DNA of 51,124 nucleotides from a virus: positions 1 through 51,124 of IMG/VR virus record IMGVR_UViG_3300020477_000040; one strand, given 5' to 3'. A model generated the notes under the pieces. The model worked only from the letters and a program-made list of their open reading frames with translations, searched no databases and was not told where the DNA came from. Below, piece by piece: positions 16,238-25,034 of this stretch. Within the stretch, counting starts at the first letter, position 1, and each line of letters opens with the position of its first letter. A program made the translations under genes and the position numbers.

Positions 16238-17593
16238 ATGTCATTGCTGACTGAACTCAAAGCCTACTGGAAGCTCGAAGAGCTTAGTGGTGCGCGTGTT
16301 GACAAGGTGGCTGGGCACAGCCTGGCAGACAACAACACGGTCACCTATGGCAACGGGAAGGTGGGGAGAGCAGCAAAATTCTCCGCTTCTACTAGCGAGT
16401 TTTTGAAGGTCAATGACCACGCAGACCTGTCTCTGGGAGGGGTCGACAAGTGGACAATAGCGTTCTGGGCCAAGTCCGGGGACGTAGGGTACACGCCTCT
16501 CATATCGAAACGCAGCGACGCGGCTATCGGGGCTACAGCCAACAACGAGTATACGATTTCCCAGTATGTCAGGGCGGGGCGACCTGAGCTTACGTCAGCA
16601 GAATACGAGATACGGTATCAGTTTGTTTGGGCAAACCAACCATTCACATTAAAAACAGGTTGGATTCCGTGGGGCTACCAATGCACAGGGGACCCTTATT
16701 GGACTTTTGTGTGCATTAGTTTTAATCAGAGCTTGCCCTGGTCCGGTTACAGAGCGCACTGCCGAATGTCAATTGGGCCATGGTCAACCTGCAATCACAT
16801 TACGCCCCAGTGGTTTGCCCCATACATGGATGGGTCAGTCCCCGCACACCAACACATTATGCTGGGCGAGAACTATATCACAGGTACTGATACGGCGCAT
16901 CCTTTCCGTCTTGGTGCAGGAAACGATAGCGGCCCATTTTACGAGGGGATGATTGACGAGTTAGGAATCTGGCACAGATATCTGTCTGACGGAGAGGTGG
17001 AGTCCCTGTATAACGGTGGGTCCGGGACGACATACCCGTTTGACGAACAGGTTGGTTACGAGCTGGACTGGCTGTCTACTGGTTCTCTGGAGTCCCTGCA
17101 CAGGAGGCACCACACGCCGGATCGCACCAACCCTGTGTTTGTGCAGCACAACTACTCGTGGCCCGGATTCCTCAACGACAAGTTTTTGTCTGTTCCGGAC
17201 GTCACCGACTGGGCTTCACCCCCCGAGGTCCCGGTGCTGCCACGGGAGCACCGGCGCGCACCATACCGCTTCTACAGTCAGGAAGACAGTAACATATACC
17301 CGGACGTGAGCGACTGGTGGTTGCAGGCGTCTGAACCTGTGATGGCCCGCAAGGGTGCTGGAGAGAGGGAATACTGGGCTGCCGGGATGAACAGGGATGC
17401 CCCCAGTGGTGACCCGTCAGTGCCTACGACCAACCCAAGCGTGTCCAGCCCCTCCAGTGCCACAGGTGGTGGTGATGATACGGTAATTCCTCCAACAGCA
17501 GAGCCGTCCATCGACGGAAAGTCCGGACTTTACATTCCAGAGAGGCCGGATCCGGAAGAAACGCTCAGGCCAAGGGTGGAGGATCCAGAATAA
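16238..17593 (+). CDS. LamG-domain (concanavalin-like) tail adhesin
   Basis: This 451-residue protein begins with a laminin-G/concanavalin-like lectin domain of the LamG_3 type: AYWKLEELSGARVDKVAGHS, YGNGKVGRAAKFSAS, the WTIAFWAK strand, and the closing MIDELGIWHRYLSDGEVESLYNGG. Such domains bind glycans, and in phage tails they are thought to act in host attachment. Residues about 108-205 hold a Trp/Cys/Pro-rich insertion, which separates the strands of the typical fold. The C-terminal third is another region with YELDWLSTGSLESLHRRHH and DVSDWWLQASEP, ending in a Ser/Pro/Thr-rich and Glu-rich tail. Its stop overlaps the start of a 59-residue ORF. Confidence 0.78.
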   Translation: MSLLTELKAYWKLEELSGARVDKVAGHSLADNNTVTYGNGKVGRAAKFSASTSEFLKVNDHADLSLGGVDKWTIAFWAKSGDVGYTPLISKRSDAAIGATANNEYTISQYVRAGRPELTSAEYEIRYQFVWANQPFTLKTGWIPWGYQCTGDPYWTFVCISFNQSLPWSGYRAHCRMSIGPWSTCNHITPQWFAPYMDGSVPAHQHIMLGENYITGTDTAHPFRLGAGNDSGPFYEGMIDELGIWHRYLSDGEVESLYNGGSGTTYPFDEQVGYELDWLSTGSLESLHRRHHTPDRTNPVFVQHNYSWPGFLNDKFLSVPDVTDWASPPEVPVLPREHRRAPYRFYSQEDSNIYPDVSDWWLQASEPVMARKGAGEREYWAAGMNRDAPSGDPSVPTTNPSVSSPSSATGGGDDTVIPPTAEPSIDGKSGLYIPERPDPEETLRPRVEDPE

Positions 17594-17772
17594 TGGCAGA
17601 CGCGCCATCAACAACCATCGTCATCAAGGACTTTCCGGGCCTCAAGAGAGAGACTGACGTCAGGGACCTTCCCCCTGGTGCATCAGACAAGCAGATCAAT
17701 GCCGTGTGCGAGGACGTAGGGACGTTGCAGTCCAGAGCCGGATACGCCGTTGTGAAATTCGAGGGTGAATAA
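17593..17772 (+). CDS. 59-residue protein resembling the N-terminus of a nozzle protein
   Basis: This small ORF starts with ATG 17593 overlapping the TAA of the LamG gene (TAATG) and ends with a TAA that overlaps the next ATG at 17772. Its sequence has IVIKDFPGLKRETDVRDLPP followed by GASDKQINAVCEDVGTLQSR and then AGYAV. This pattern (FPG-L, D-LPPGA-x-N, then x-x-L-x-x-R-x-GY) is characteristic of the first 50-60 residues of many tail-nozzle/hub proteins, where it precedes the propeller. The nozzle gene at 20237-22525 lacks it. The ORF therefore looks like a detached N-terminal module that survives as a separate protein, or a remnant. Confidence 0.62.
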   Translation: MADAPSTTIVIKDFPGLKRETDVRDLPPGASDKQINAVCEDVGTLQSRAGYAVVKFEGE

Positions 17773-18092
17773 TGGACGATATTGGATTCATCGGCTTTAT
17801 CGACTTGGACGCTACGCTTCCGGTGGCTATCCAGTGCCGTAATTCGTCTGGAGTGCCTACGACTCCGGCGTCTGCACCTACATACACGGTGTACCCACCG
17901 GGTTTTTCTGCCTATATAGCCACTGGGTCTCTGGATGCCAGTGACAAGGACTCCAAGACAGGCTTTAGGACAGGCAGTATAGCTGCCACGTCGTCCACAG
18001 GGTACGAGACCAACAAGCTCTACACGGTGATTTACGAATACACCGCCGACAGCCAAGTGCGGGCGTCCATCGGGACGTTTATGGTGACCTAA
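17772..18092 (+). CDS. Ig-like beta-sandwich virion protein, copy 1
   Basis: This 106-residue protein reads as a single Ig-like domain: strands at LPVAIQCRN, APTYTVYPP, GFRTGSIAATSS, LYTVIYEYT and ASIGTFMVT. It is clearly related to the protein at 19815-20237 (140 residues). Both share an (L)(P/S)V-x-QCR-(D/N)-x-x-G segment, a D/A-SAPT-x-TVY segment, TG(F/L) and a final F-x-V. The genes flank the ejection-type protein 18092-19834, so the pair arose by tandem duplication. Such domains often sit at the virion surface and bind glycans or partner proteins. The ATG overlaps the preceding TAA and its stop overlaps the next ATG. Confidence 0.68.
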   Translation: MDDIGFIGFIDLDATLPVAIQCRNSSGVPTTPASAPTYTVYPPGFSAYIATGSLDASDKDSKTGFRTGSIAATSSTGYETNKLYTVIYEYTADSQVRASIGTFMVT

Positions 18093-19834
18093 TGTCGATG
18101 AGTGACTACTGGAAGGACTTCGGCCTCGGGCTGATGAACCTGTTTGACCTTCCTGGGTCAATGGTCAGGGATATCTTTGCGTGGGAAAACCCTCTGGACC
18201 AGATTGCGTCCCCGTTCAGTGCCAAGGACAGGGCTACGGGTGCTGATGTTCTCCGTAATTTCGGGGTTGAGGACCCCGGAATGCTGGCCGGCATGGGGGT
18301 TGAGTTCCTTCTGGACCCCCTGATGCTGGCTGGAGGACTCGGCGCGCTGAAAGGCGCGAAGATGTCCGCGAAGCTGGGACCCCGTTACCGCACGACGTTC
18401 AGGAAGCGTATTGAAAACCTGGACGATGCCGGAAGCATCAGGGTTACCGATGAGAGGAGGATTCTGCCACCGTCCGATCCAGTGGAGAGAGCACTTCTGC
18501 GGGAGATACCTCCGGGAAGCAAGCGTCTTGGCGAGGGCTTTGAAGCCATGGCCTTGGAAACACCCCAAGGCGGAGTGGTTCGGGTAGCCCGATCTCCTCT
18601 ACACGGGGGGAACATACATTCGACTGATATTCCTGAATCAGCGATTGTAGAAAGCATGAGGATTCCGGACGTAGAGCAAATGGTCCCGGTCAGGCGACAT
18701 GCGGTTATCAGGTCTGATACTGCCACTCCGGGGATGGCGCAAGATATCCCTCCTGGTCAATTCCCCTCTCTTGGCCTGACGCCGCCCACTGGTTACGCCG
18801 GTCGCGGCTCGTCACTTGGCCCTCGTTCTTCCTGGTTGCGGTCGCAGGAGGGACCAACGCCATCTGTCTGGACTGGCCCGCATACATCCGACTTCTCGAT
18901 ACGTCCTTCTCCGGGTGCGGCGAGAGAAGCAAGACTTCACGGAGATAGGATGCGTATTAGGCGGGAAAACTGGCCCGCTACGAATGCTCCGGATGAAGTC
19001 GTCCTGCGTCATTTGAATGTTGACGACCAGCGGATAATTGCTCCGCTTTTAGATGCGCACTGGACCAAAAATGTGGCCGACATTCAAGATGCTCTTGGGG
19101 CAACCCATGAGGAGATGGTCCGCGCCATGAATAATTTTCATGACGCTAGGAGGAAGCTAGCAACTCCAACCCCAGGCCATGAGGCTATCCAGATCACGCA
19201 TTCCCCCAAGCTGGAGGAGATCCCAGACGGGATTCTAACCGCTGGGCAAGGATCGGACATCATAAATGCGATGGACGATGCCGAGAAGGCGGCGTATGTG
19301 AGACGGCAGCAACTCGACTTAAACACACACGAGTCAGCAAGACACCAAATACACGGCAACGAATTCTACGCCTGGAAGGACCAAGTAGAAAGGCAGGACC
19401 TGGATCCATGGGACGTCAAGGATTTTGGGCCATGGATGGAAGGAGGAGAAATAAAAGGGCGGAAAATGCACAACCTGATGCTGGACCCGGATACCGGACG
19501 GGCAGTCACCAATGATCCAGGTGCATTGAGAGAGACCATGATGCCAGAGGAGTATGCCGGTAGAGCCTTCCATGAGCCGACTGTCGTCGATATCACAAGC
19601 AACAGGCCAATCGGCAAAAAGATCACGGATATGATAGAGGACATGATCTGGGACCCGATCACGACAGCGACAGGACACAGGGCAAGGACACGGGCAGCGG
19701 TGGCCGGTCTGGAACCAGGAATGTACGGAAAGGTCATGCCATACATCGCACCTGTTATCCCACCTTCTCTCAGGATGTCTCGTCCGTTATTAGGCACAGA
19801 GGAAGAAGAACCGGATGTACTTGGGCCGCTATAA
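18092..19834 (+). CDS. Ejection-type virion protein with LPGSMVRD module
   Basis: This codes for 580 residues. Residues 15-85 hold a hydrophobic, helical module with the string NLFDLPGSMVRDIFAWENPL and VEFLLDPLMLAGGLGALKGA. The same module opens the 1325-residue protein at 35620-39597. That arrangement suits internal virion proteins that enter the envelope during DNA ejection. Residues 125-215 contain SKRLGEGFEAMALETPQ and GGVVRVAR, which vaguely recall a kinase-like N-lobe, but no catalytic loop is visible. The C-terminal half is helical with no recognised domain, and the last about 60 residues are Pro/Gly-rich. The last 20 bp overlap the next gene. Confidence 0.62.
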   Translation: MSMSDYWKDFGLGLMNLFDLPGSMVRDIFAWENPLDQIASPFSAKDRATGADVLRNFGVEDPGMLAGMGVEFLLDPLMLAGGLGALKGAKMSAKLGPRYRTTFRKRIENLDDAGSIRVTDERRILPPSDPVERALLREIPPGSKRLGEGFEAMALETPQGGVVRVARSPLHGGNIHSTDIPESAIVESMRIPDVEQMVPVRRHAVIRSDTATPGMAQDIPPGQFPSLGLTPPTGYAGRGSSLGPRSSWLRSQEGPTPSVWTGPHTSDFSIRPSPGAAREARLHGDRMRIRRENWPATNAPDEVVLRHLNVDDQRIIAPLLDAHWTKNVADIQDALGATHEEMVRAMNNFHDARRKLATPTPGHEAIQITHSPKLEEIPDGILTAGQGSDIINAMDDAEKAAYVRRQQLDLNTHESARHQIHGNEFYAWKDQVERQDLDPWDVKDFGPWMEGGEIKGRKMHNLMLDPDTGRAVTNDPGALRETMMPEEYAGRAFHEPTVVDITSNRPIGKKITDMIEDMIWDPITTATGHRARTRAAVAGLEPGMYGKVMPYIAPVIPPSLRMSRPLLGTEEEEPDVLGPL

Positions 19835-20237
19835 GCTGGGAGAGTGGATACCGTTGTCCGTGCAATGCAGGGATGCCAATGGTGACGCTGTCGCTCCGGA
19901 CAGTGCCCCCACGGTGACCGTGTATGATGGGGACTTCGCATCCGTGGTCAGTGGAAAGACCCTGCCAGCAAAAGATGTTGGAAACAGGACGGGTTTGTTT
20001 GAGATTGAGGGCAGGCTGGCATCAGGGTTTAGTGAGGGTGTTCACCACGCCCTGTTCCAGTGGTCGGCAGGAACTCACAGCGGAGCGGAGCTGAAGCGTT
20101 TTCGAGTGGTAGGTGGTGGACATCAGGATGGTGCTTACACATCGTTGCAGTATTACAAGAGGCCGCAGGCAGACCATATCGTCGGACACCTAGACTCAGG
20201 CGTTCTTGAATTCAGGAAGAATCCGAGGACCAGTTGA
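19815..20237 (+). CDS. Ig-like beta-sandwich virion protein, copy 2
   Basis: This 140-residue protein is the longer paralogue of the ORF at 17772-18092. Aligned segments are LSVQCRDANGDAV, DSAPTVTVYDG, NRTGLFEIEG and AELKRFRVV. The extra 35 residues at the C-terminus (QDGAYTSLQYYKRPQADHIV) are absent from copy 1. An Ig-like fold is inferred from the strand pattern. The ATG at 19815 lies inside the end of the preceding gene, and its TGA overlaps the ATG of the nozzle gene (TGATG), so all three are probably translated together. Confidence 0.68.
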   Translation: MYLGRYKLGEWIPLSVQCRDANGDAVAPDSAPTVTVYDGDFASVVSGKTLPAKDVGNRTGLFEIEGRLASGFSEGVHHALFQWSAGTHSGAELKRFRVVGGGHQDGAYTSLQYYKRPQADHIVGHLDSGVLEFRKNPRTS

Positions 20238-22525
20238 TGAGCGATAGCTTTACATCCAGGGTTCCAGTTCCCACGTTCACCAAGACGGCGGACGGAAACA
20301 TCTACATGGCCCGTGGTGACCAGCCGGTCAAGAGATGGGACGGGCTGTCTTCCGCGTTTGCGGATGCAGGTGTACCCGCTCCCTCGACAGCGGTGACTGT
20401 GTCGTCATCGGGCACAGGGTCCATCATGGGCACTATCTATGCCTATGTGAGGTTCCTGGATGCAGAGGGTCGTGTCAGCAATCTGTCCCCCCTGTCAGCG
20501 TCATACAACATTGCGACAAGTAGTGGCTCAATTACCGCTGCTACCAATGAAAGCCCAATACAGGTCACAACGAACGCGGCTCATGGGCTGTCTACTGGTG
20601 CGTCAGTCAAGATTAGTGGAGTGAGAGGGAACTACGGATCGAATGGACGGTGGACAGTTACCGTGGTGGGCACGACGTCATTTACTCTGGACAACTCAGA
20701 GGGCACGGGTGACTACACCAGTGGTGGGGAGTGGTCGGGAGGGGCGTCGACAATCAACTACAGCAACGTCGAGGTCCCCACGGACAGCCGTGTCACGTCG
20801 AGACAGATCCTCAGATCAAAGGACGGGTCCGTCAACGTATTTTACATAGACGTAACAGACACCGATCTTACAGACACCAGCTTCAGCTCCACCAATTCCG
20901 ACAGTGATCTGGGTGCCGCAGAGGAGGTCACCCTGATGGACGACAACGGCAATGACTTCGCCGTGTCTGTCCATGGTGAGCCACCGTCCCTGAAGAAGGT
21001 GCTTATCTCCCACTACAGCAGGCTGTGGGCAGCGGTCGACATGACGTACACGGAAGGGAGCATTTCCCTTACGATGAACTCCACCACTGTCACCGGCATA
21101 GGCACAGGGTGGACTGCCAGCATGAAGGGCAGAGTGCTGTACCCGAACGTGGTTGGCAACACCAAGAGCTACACCATCTCGTCGGTCAACACCACGGCAC
21201 AGACCATGGTGTTGTCATCGGAGTACACGGGTGACACGTCGCCTTATGCCGACTACGCCATTGCTCCTGGTGGGCAGAGTGCCTTGCGTATCTTTTACAG
21301 CATGGTGGACTATCCGGAGTCGTGGAACAAGGAGGAGGCGGACGGGGACTACCTGACCCTGACAGAGGATCCTCAAGCCGGAGACATGACGGGCTTGATG
21401 CCCCTGTCAAGCTCGCTGTTTGTGCTGTTTGAACACCGTGTGTATCGACTGGAGTACGTCACCAGCCCCAAGGATGACGGCAGGGTGTTCCTTGGGACAT
21501 GGAGAGGGTGCGTCAACCAGAAGTGCTGGGTCACAGTGGAGGGCAATGGCTACCTGCTGGACCGCAAGGGGATATACGCATACGACGGCAGGCAGGCACG
21601 AGAGCTGGCTGCTGACCTGCAACCCCTGTTCTCGGGTCGTGGCGAACTGGCAATCAACTGGAAAAATGCCGACAACTTCCACGCGGCTCACTATCCCAGC
21701 GAGCAGACAATCAAGTGGTTTGTCTGCCTGTCTGGAGTGAGATACCCCAGACACGCTCTGTGCTACCACTACCTCCATTCACGCTGGTGGATTGAGGAGT
21801 ATTCCAGGCCAGTGACGTCGTCGACTGTGGGGGAGCTGAACGGCAGCAGGCAGTTGTATCTGGGTCTTGATAACCGGCAGGTGGTGGCACCAAACACCGG
21901 CTCCCTGGACGGGTTAGGGACGACGGACGGAAAGATATCAGGCACCGTGAGCGAAGCGACTCAGGTCACAGTCAGCGATGCCTCCGCCCAGTTCAGCACA
22001 GCCGTTATCGGAACTCCCATCCAGATCACAGACGGAAGGGGGAAGGGACAGTCCAGATTGGTTGTCGCTGCTGACGGGGAGAGGCTTACGGTTGACCGCC
22101 CATGGCTGGTCAGGCCGGACAACACGAGTAAATACCAGCTCGGCGGAATACGCTGGACCTGGAAAAGCGGGATGCTCAGGTGGGTGTGGACGGACAGCAA
22201 TGACGTAAGAGGGTTCGAGCTGGTCTTCGAGCCTGACGATGGATCACGGTTGTCGGTAAGGCGATATATGGATCACTCCACCGAGGCAGACTTGATGCAG
22301 TATGACCGTGCCCAGTCAGAGGGTGACGGTACAGCTACGGATAAGGGTTCGTTTGACATTGTAGTAGACACAACAGAGAGCACAGGTGTTGTAGAGCACT
22401 TCTTTGATGGGGTGCGCCAAGGACGGACAAAGGCACCTATGTATGTGCGACTTGAAGTGGAGGGTGTCCCTTCCACGGATAGGCAAAAGGTGTTTGAGGT
22501 GTCAGTCCATGGGGTACAGCAGTGA
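20237..22525 (+). CDS. Tail nozzle/hub protein (beta-propeller type)
   Basis: This 762-residue protein has the composition of the tail nozzle of short-tailed phages (T7 gp12/P22 gp10-type). Residues 98-165 form an E1_FCCH-like repeat (SPIQVTTNAAHGLSTGASVK, ISGV, then FTLDNSEGTGDYTSGG), a domain common in phage tails. Residues 272-335 hold a beta domain also present in the adaptor (VTGIGTGWTASMKGRV). The later half has propeller-type strings (SSLFVLFEHRVYRLEY, GRVFLGTWRGCVNQK, GNGYLLDRKGIYAYDG). ATG 20237 is chosen over TTG 20234. The normal FPG-LPPGA start of these proteins is missing; the 59-residue ORF at 17593 may be that part. Confidence 0.78.
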   Translation: MSDSFTSRVPVPTFTKTADGNIYMARGDQPVKRWDGLSSAFADAGVPAPSTAVTVSSSGTGSIMGTIYAYVRFLDAEGRVSNLSPLSASYNIATSSGSITAATNESPIQVTTNAAHGLSTGASVKISGVRGNYGSNGRWTVTVVGTTSFTLDNSEGTGDYTSGGEWSGGASTINYSNVEVPTDSRVTSRQILRSKDGSVNVFYIDVTDTDLTDTSFSSTNSDSDLGAAEEVTLMDDNGNDFAVSVHGEPPSLKKVLISHYSRLWAAVDMTYTEGSISLTMNSTTVTGIGTGWTASMKGRVLYPNVVGNTKSYTISSVNTTAQTMVLSSEYTGDTSPYADYAIAPGGQSALRIFYSMVDYPESWNKEEADGDYLTLTEDPQAGDMTGLMPLSSSLFVLFEHRVYRLEYVTSPKDDGRVFLGTWRGCVNQKCWVTVEGNGYLLDRKGIYAYDGRQARELAADLQPLFSGRGELAINWKNADNFHAAHYPSEQTIKWFVCLSGVRYPRHALCYHYLHSRWWIEEYSRPVTSSTVGELNGSRQLYLGLDNRQVVAPNTGSLDGLGTTDGKISGTVSEATQVTVSDASAQFSTAVIGTPIQITDGRGKGQSRLVVAADGERLTVDRPWLVRPDNTSKYQLGGIRWTWKSGMLRWVWTDSNDVRGFELVFEPDDGSRLSVRRYMDHSTEADLMQYDRAQSEGDGTATDKGSFDIVVDTTESTGVVEHFFDGVRQGRTKAPMYVRLEVEGVPSTDRQKVFEVSVHGVQQ

Positions 22526-23583
22526 GCTTGAAGTCTTTATTTAGTGGGGTTGTGGCCAACCTGACGCAGAAGGAGTGGTCTCCGGAAGTGCAGGAGTTTG
22601 CCGAAGCGTTGGTAGCGGCACTGTCCTCGTCGGATGGTATCACTCTGGATGAACCGCTGGTCCTGAATAACAAGACCAACGGTTCTGCCATAAGAATCAA
22701 TAACGTTGGTAGCACAAACCACAGTGGGTTGTCCGTCATCAATGACAATGGTGAGCAGTCCACGCTGGGTGTGGGAATGGGGTCTGAGGGCATAGTGGCA
22801 AACGAGCTGGTCCCCTTGGTCAACTACTCTTTAGACCCGGACCTGGTCCACCAGAAGTATTCGTCTTCGGGAAAACACGGTGGCGACACGACGTTGACCC
22901 CAGACAGCACGGAGAACCCAAGCGGTTCGCCGTCCGGGCCGGGTGTGAAAAAGAACACCCAGGGGGGCGCGGATCTAAAGAGTGGGTACAACACCGGAAA
23001 CAGTGGCACGGGGATACCGGGACTGGTTGGGGTGGACCCGCCCACGTTCGTAGCGATTGCTGGATACGGTAAGATGCTGGCCAGCTTGCAGAAGTCCTCG
23101 CGGGTCAACTGCTCAGACTCATCAACCCTGCAAGGCAGCCACCCCCCTGATACGTCGCACCAGTTAACACTCAATGGCAACCCTGTCTGGTGGATCAAGA
23201 ACCTTCACGGATGGGCCGTCAACCGTGGGGAAGTGACGGCTGTGCATGACGAATACCTTGAGGTCAAAAGGGAGATCATCGGTGACACTGTCACAGTCGC
23301 CAAGCCTCCGGCGTTGAGGACCAGTGGATACGACGATGAGACCATCAGTGGTATCACCTACGCTGGAGTTGAGGGCGACAGCCAGTCTCGTACAGCGTCG
23401 TCGGGAGGGGTCAGCGAATCCCAGTCGGTGGACCCGGCGTATGACGCGGAGACAGCATATGTCGACGGGTCCGAAATATACATCCGGTGGGTCAGCAACG
23501 GCACAGGGGTGACGGACACTGGTGGTAGTCCGGTCTGCTACATAGACATCAACGTCGATGCCAGAGAGTGGGTGGCATCATGA
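22522..23583 (+). CDS. Tail-associated protein of unknown function
   Basis: This 353-residue protein starts at GTG 22522, overlapping the nozzle stop by 4 bp. It contains an N-terminal helix (WSPEVQEFAEALVAALSSSD), a central Gly/Ser/Thr-rich stretch that includes SGKHGGDTTLTPDSTENPSG, and a C-terminal beta-rich part with VWWIKNLHGWAVNRGEV and VCYIDINVDAREWV. The central disordered stretch and C-terminal beta domain suit a fibre or tail-tip component. No known family is recognised. Its end overlaps the tandem glycosyltransferase start in an ATGA junction. Confidence 0.6.
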   Translation: MSLKSLFSGVVANLTQKEWSPEVQEFAEALVAALSSSDGITLDEPLVLNNKTNGSAIRINNVGSTNHSGLSVINDNGEQSTLGVGMGSEGIVANELVPLVNYSLDPDLVHQKYSSSGKHGGDTTLTPDSTENPSGSPSGPGVKKNTQGGADLKSGYNTGNSGTGIPGLVGVDPPTFVAIAGYGKMLASLQKSSRVNCSDSSTLQGSHPPDTSHQLTLNGNPVWWIKNLHGWAVNRGEVTAVHDEYLEVKREIIGDTVTVAKPPALRTSGYDDETISGITYAGVEGDSQSRTASSGGVSESQSVDPAYDAETAYVDGSEIYIRWVSNGTGVTDTGGSPVCYIDINVDAREWVAS

Positions 23584-25031
23584 AGCGCAAGAAACGCAAG
23601 CTGGGGGCCAAGGTTCGTAGCAAGCTGAAAAAGGGTGTGCCTGGCGCAAGCTCGGTGTCGGTTGTGATTGTGTCGCACAACTACGGCAGGTTCCTGAAAG
23701 ACTGTATCAATAGCGTGTTGGCTCAGACGAAAAGGCCGCAGGATATACTGGTGGTCGACGACAGCTCATCTGACAACACCAGGGACGTGGCTCTCGACTA
23801 TCGGCTTGATGGTGTGAGGTATGAACGGGTTGAGTACCAGGACGTGTACCTATCTAGGGCATTTGGATTCAGGCAGACAAAGGGAGATATTGTCTGCTTT
23901 GTTGATGCTGACGACATGATGGAGCGTGACTACCTGTCCGGTGGCATGCCCATGTTCTCTGACTACCGTGTAGGGATTGTGACATCAGACCTGCACACAA
24001 TCGGAGACAGGTACGAGACCAAGAGGTTTCCTCCTTTCAACCGTGAGATGATGGAGAGGGACAATTACATCCATTGCAGTGCCCTTGTACGCAGGCACGC
24101 CCTTGAGCTGACGGAAGCCTTTGAGAAGAAGGGGATCGGCTACGCCCCCATGGCTGACTGGTACATCTGGAGAGAGGTGCTTCGTGCTGGATGGACCGTA
24201 GCCAAGCAGGAGTCGATGCTCCTCTACCGTATGCACGGATCCAACGAACACCTCAGAAACGGGAGTGTTCCGTACTACAAGTCTGCCAGCCTGGAGATGG
24301 AAGACCTGACCTTGTTCATCCCGCTGTCCGGCAGGGACTGGGCATGGCCCAGAATGCGGGAGTTCCTTGAGGAGCAGACGTGGCCGAAGGATCAGATCAA
24401 GCTGCTGATGTATGACGGCAGTGACGATGTGTCATTTGGTGAAGAAATCAGGGAGTGGTTGTACCAGTCCGACTATCAGGATGTCCGCTACGTCAAGAGA
24501 AAGGCCAGCCGTGCCGGGCTGGCTGACATGGACAGGCGAGAGAAGGACGTGCAGGCAGAGGTGACCCTTGAGGTGGGGAAAATTTACAATCGCATGATTC
24601 GGGACGTCACAACCGAGTTTGTGTGGATACTTGAGGACGACGTAATTCCTCCCAGGGACGTGGGGTTACGACTGATGAAATCGTTTTCCTCGCGGGTTGC
24701 GTCTGTCGCAGCACCTTACCGGCAGAGGTATACTGACGCATATTGCCACTGGGACAAACGCCGGGAACTTTGCCGGCACAGGGGTTCGGGCGTTGTTCGA
24801 GTTGGTGGAAACGGATTCGGGTGTACTATCTTCCGCCGGTCGTGTCTGTCTAACGAGGTGCTGTCAGCAGACACGTCATATTGCAACGGGTGGGCGGACT
24901 CAGCGATATACGGCAGGCTGAGTGATGAGACTGGGTACAGGTTTTTGATCGACTGGTCCTGCGAAGCCGAGCACATCGAGGACGTATGGAACAGGGTTGA
25001 ACCATCTGGTAAGCTGCTTGAAACGAGGTGA
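23580..25031 (+). CDS. Tandem GT2 glycosyltransferase (two GT-A domains)
   Basis: This 483-residue enzyme fuses two GT2-type GT-A domains. Domain 1 (about 25-235) has VSVVIVSHNYGRFLKDCINS, VVDDSSSDNT (58-67), the DxD region VDADD (108-112) and a C-terminal acceptor part. Domain 2 (about 240-480) begins with EDLTLFIPLSGRDW and contains the acidic WILEDDVIPP (349-358), again metal-binding, and ends near CNGWADSAIYGRLSDETGYR. A basic Lys/Arg-rich N-terminal tail precedes domain 1. It likely adds sugars in two steps. Because the first collagen-like gene starts just 3 bp after its stop, those proteins are the obvious candidate acceptors. The upstream GTG at 23568 is a less likely start. Confidence 0.85.
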   Translation: MKRKKRKLGAKVRSKLKKGVPGASSVSVVIVSHNYGRFLKDCINSVLAQTKRPQDILVVDDSSSDNTRDVALDYRLDGVRYERVEYQDVYLSRAFGFRQTKGDIVCFVDADDMMERDYLSGGMPMFSDYRVGIVTSDLHTIGDRYETKRFPPFNREMMERDNYIHCSALVRRHALELTEAFEKKGIGYAPMADWYIWREVLRAGWTVAKQESMLLYRMHGSNEHLRNGSVPYYKSASLEMEDLTLFIPLSGRDWAWPRMREFLEEQTWPKDQIKLLMYDGSDDVSFGEEIREWLYQSDYQDVRYVKRKASRAGLADMDRREKDVQAEVTLEVGKIYNRMIRDVTTEFVWILEDDVIPPRDVGLRLMKSFSSRVASVAAPYRQRYTDAYCHWDKRRELCRHRGSGVVRVGGNGFGCTIFRRSCLSNEVLSADTSYCNGWADSAIYGRLSDETGYRFLIDWSCEAEHIEDVWNRVEPSGKLLETR

Positions 25032-25034
25032 ATA

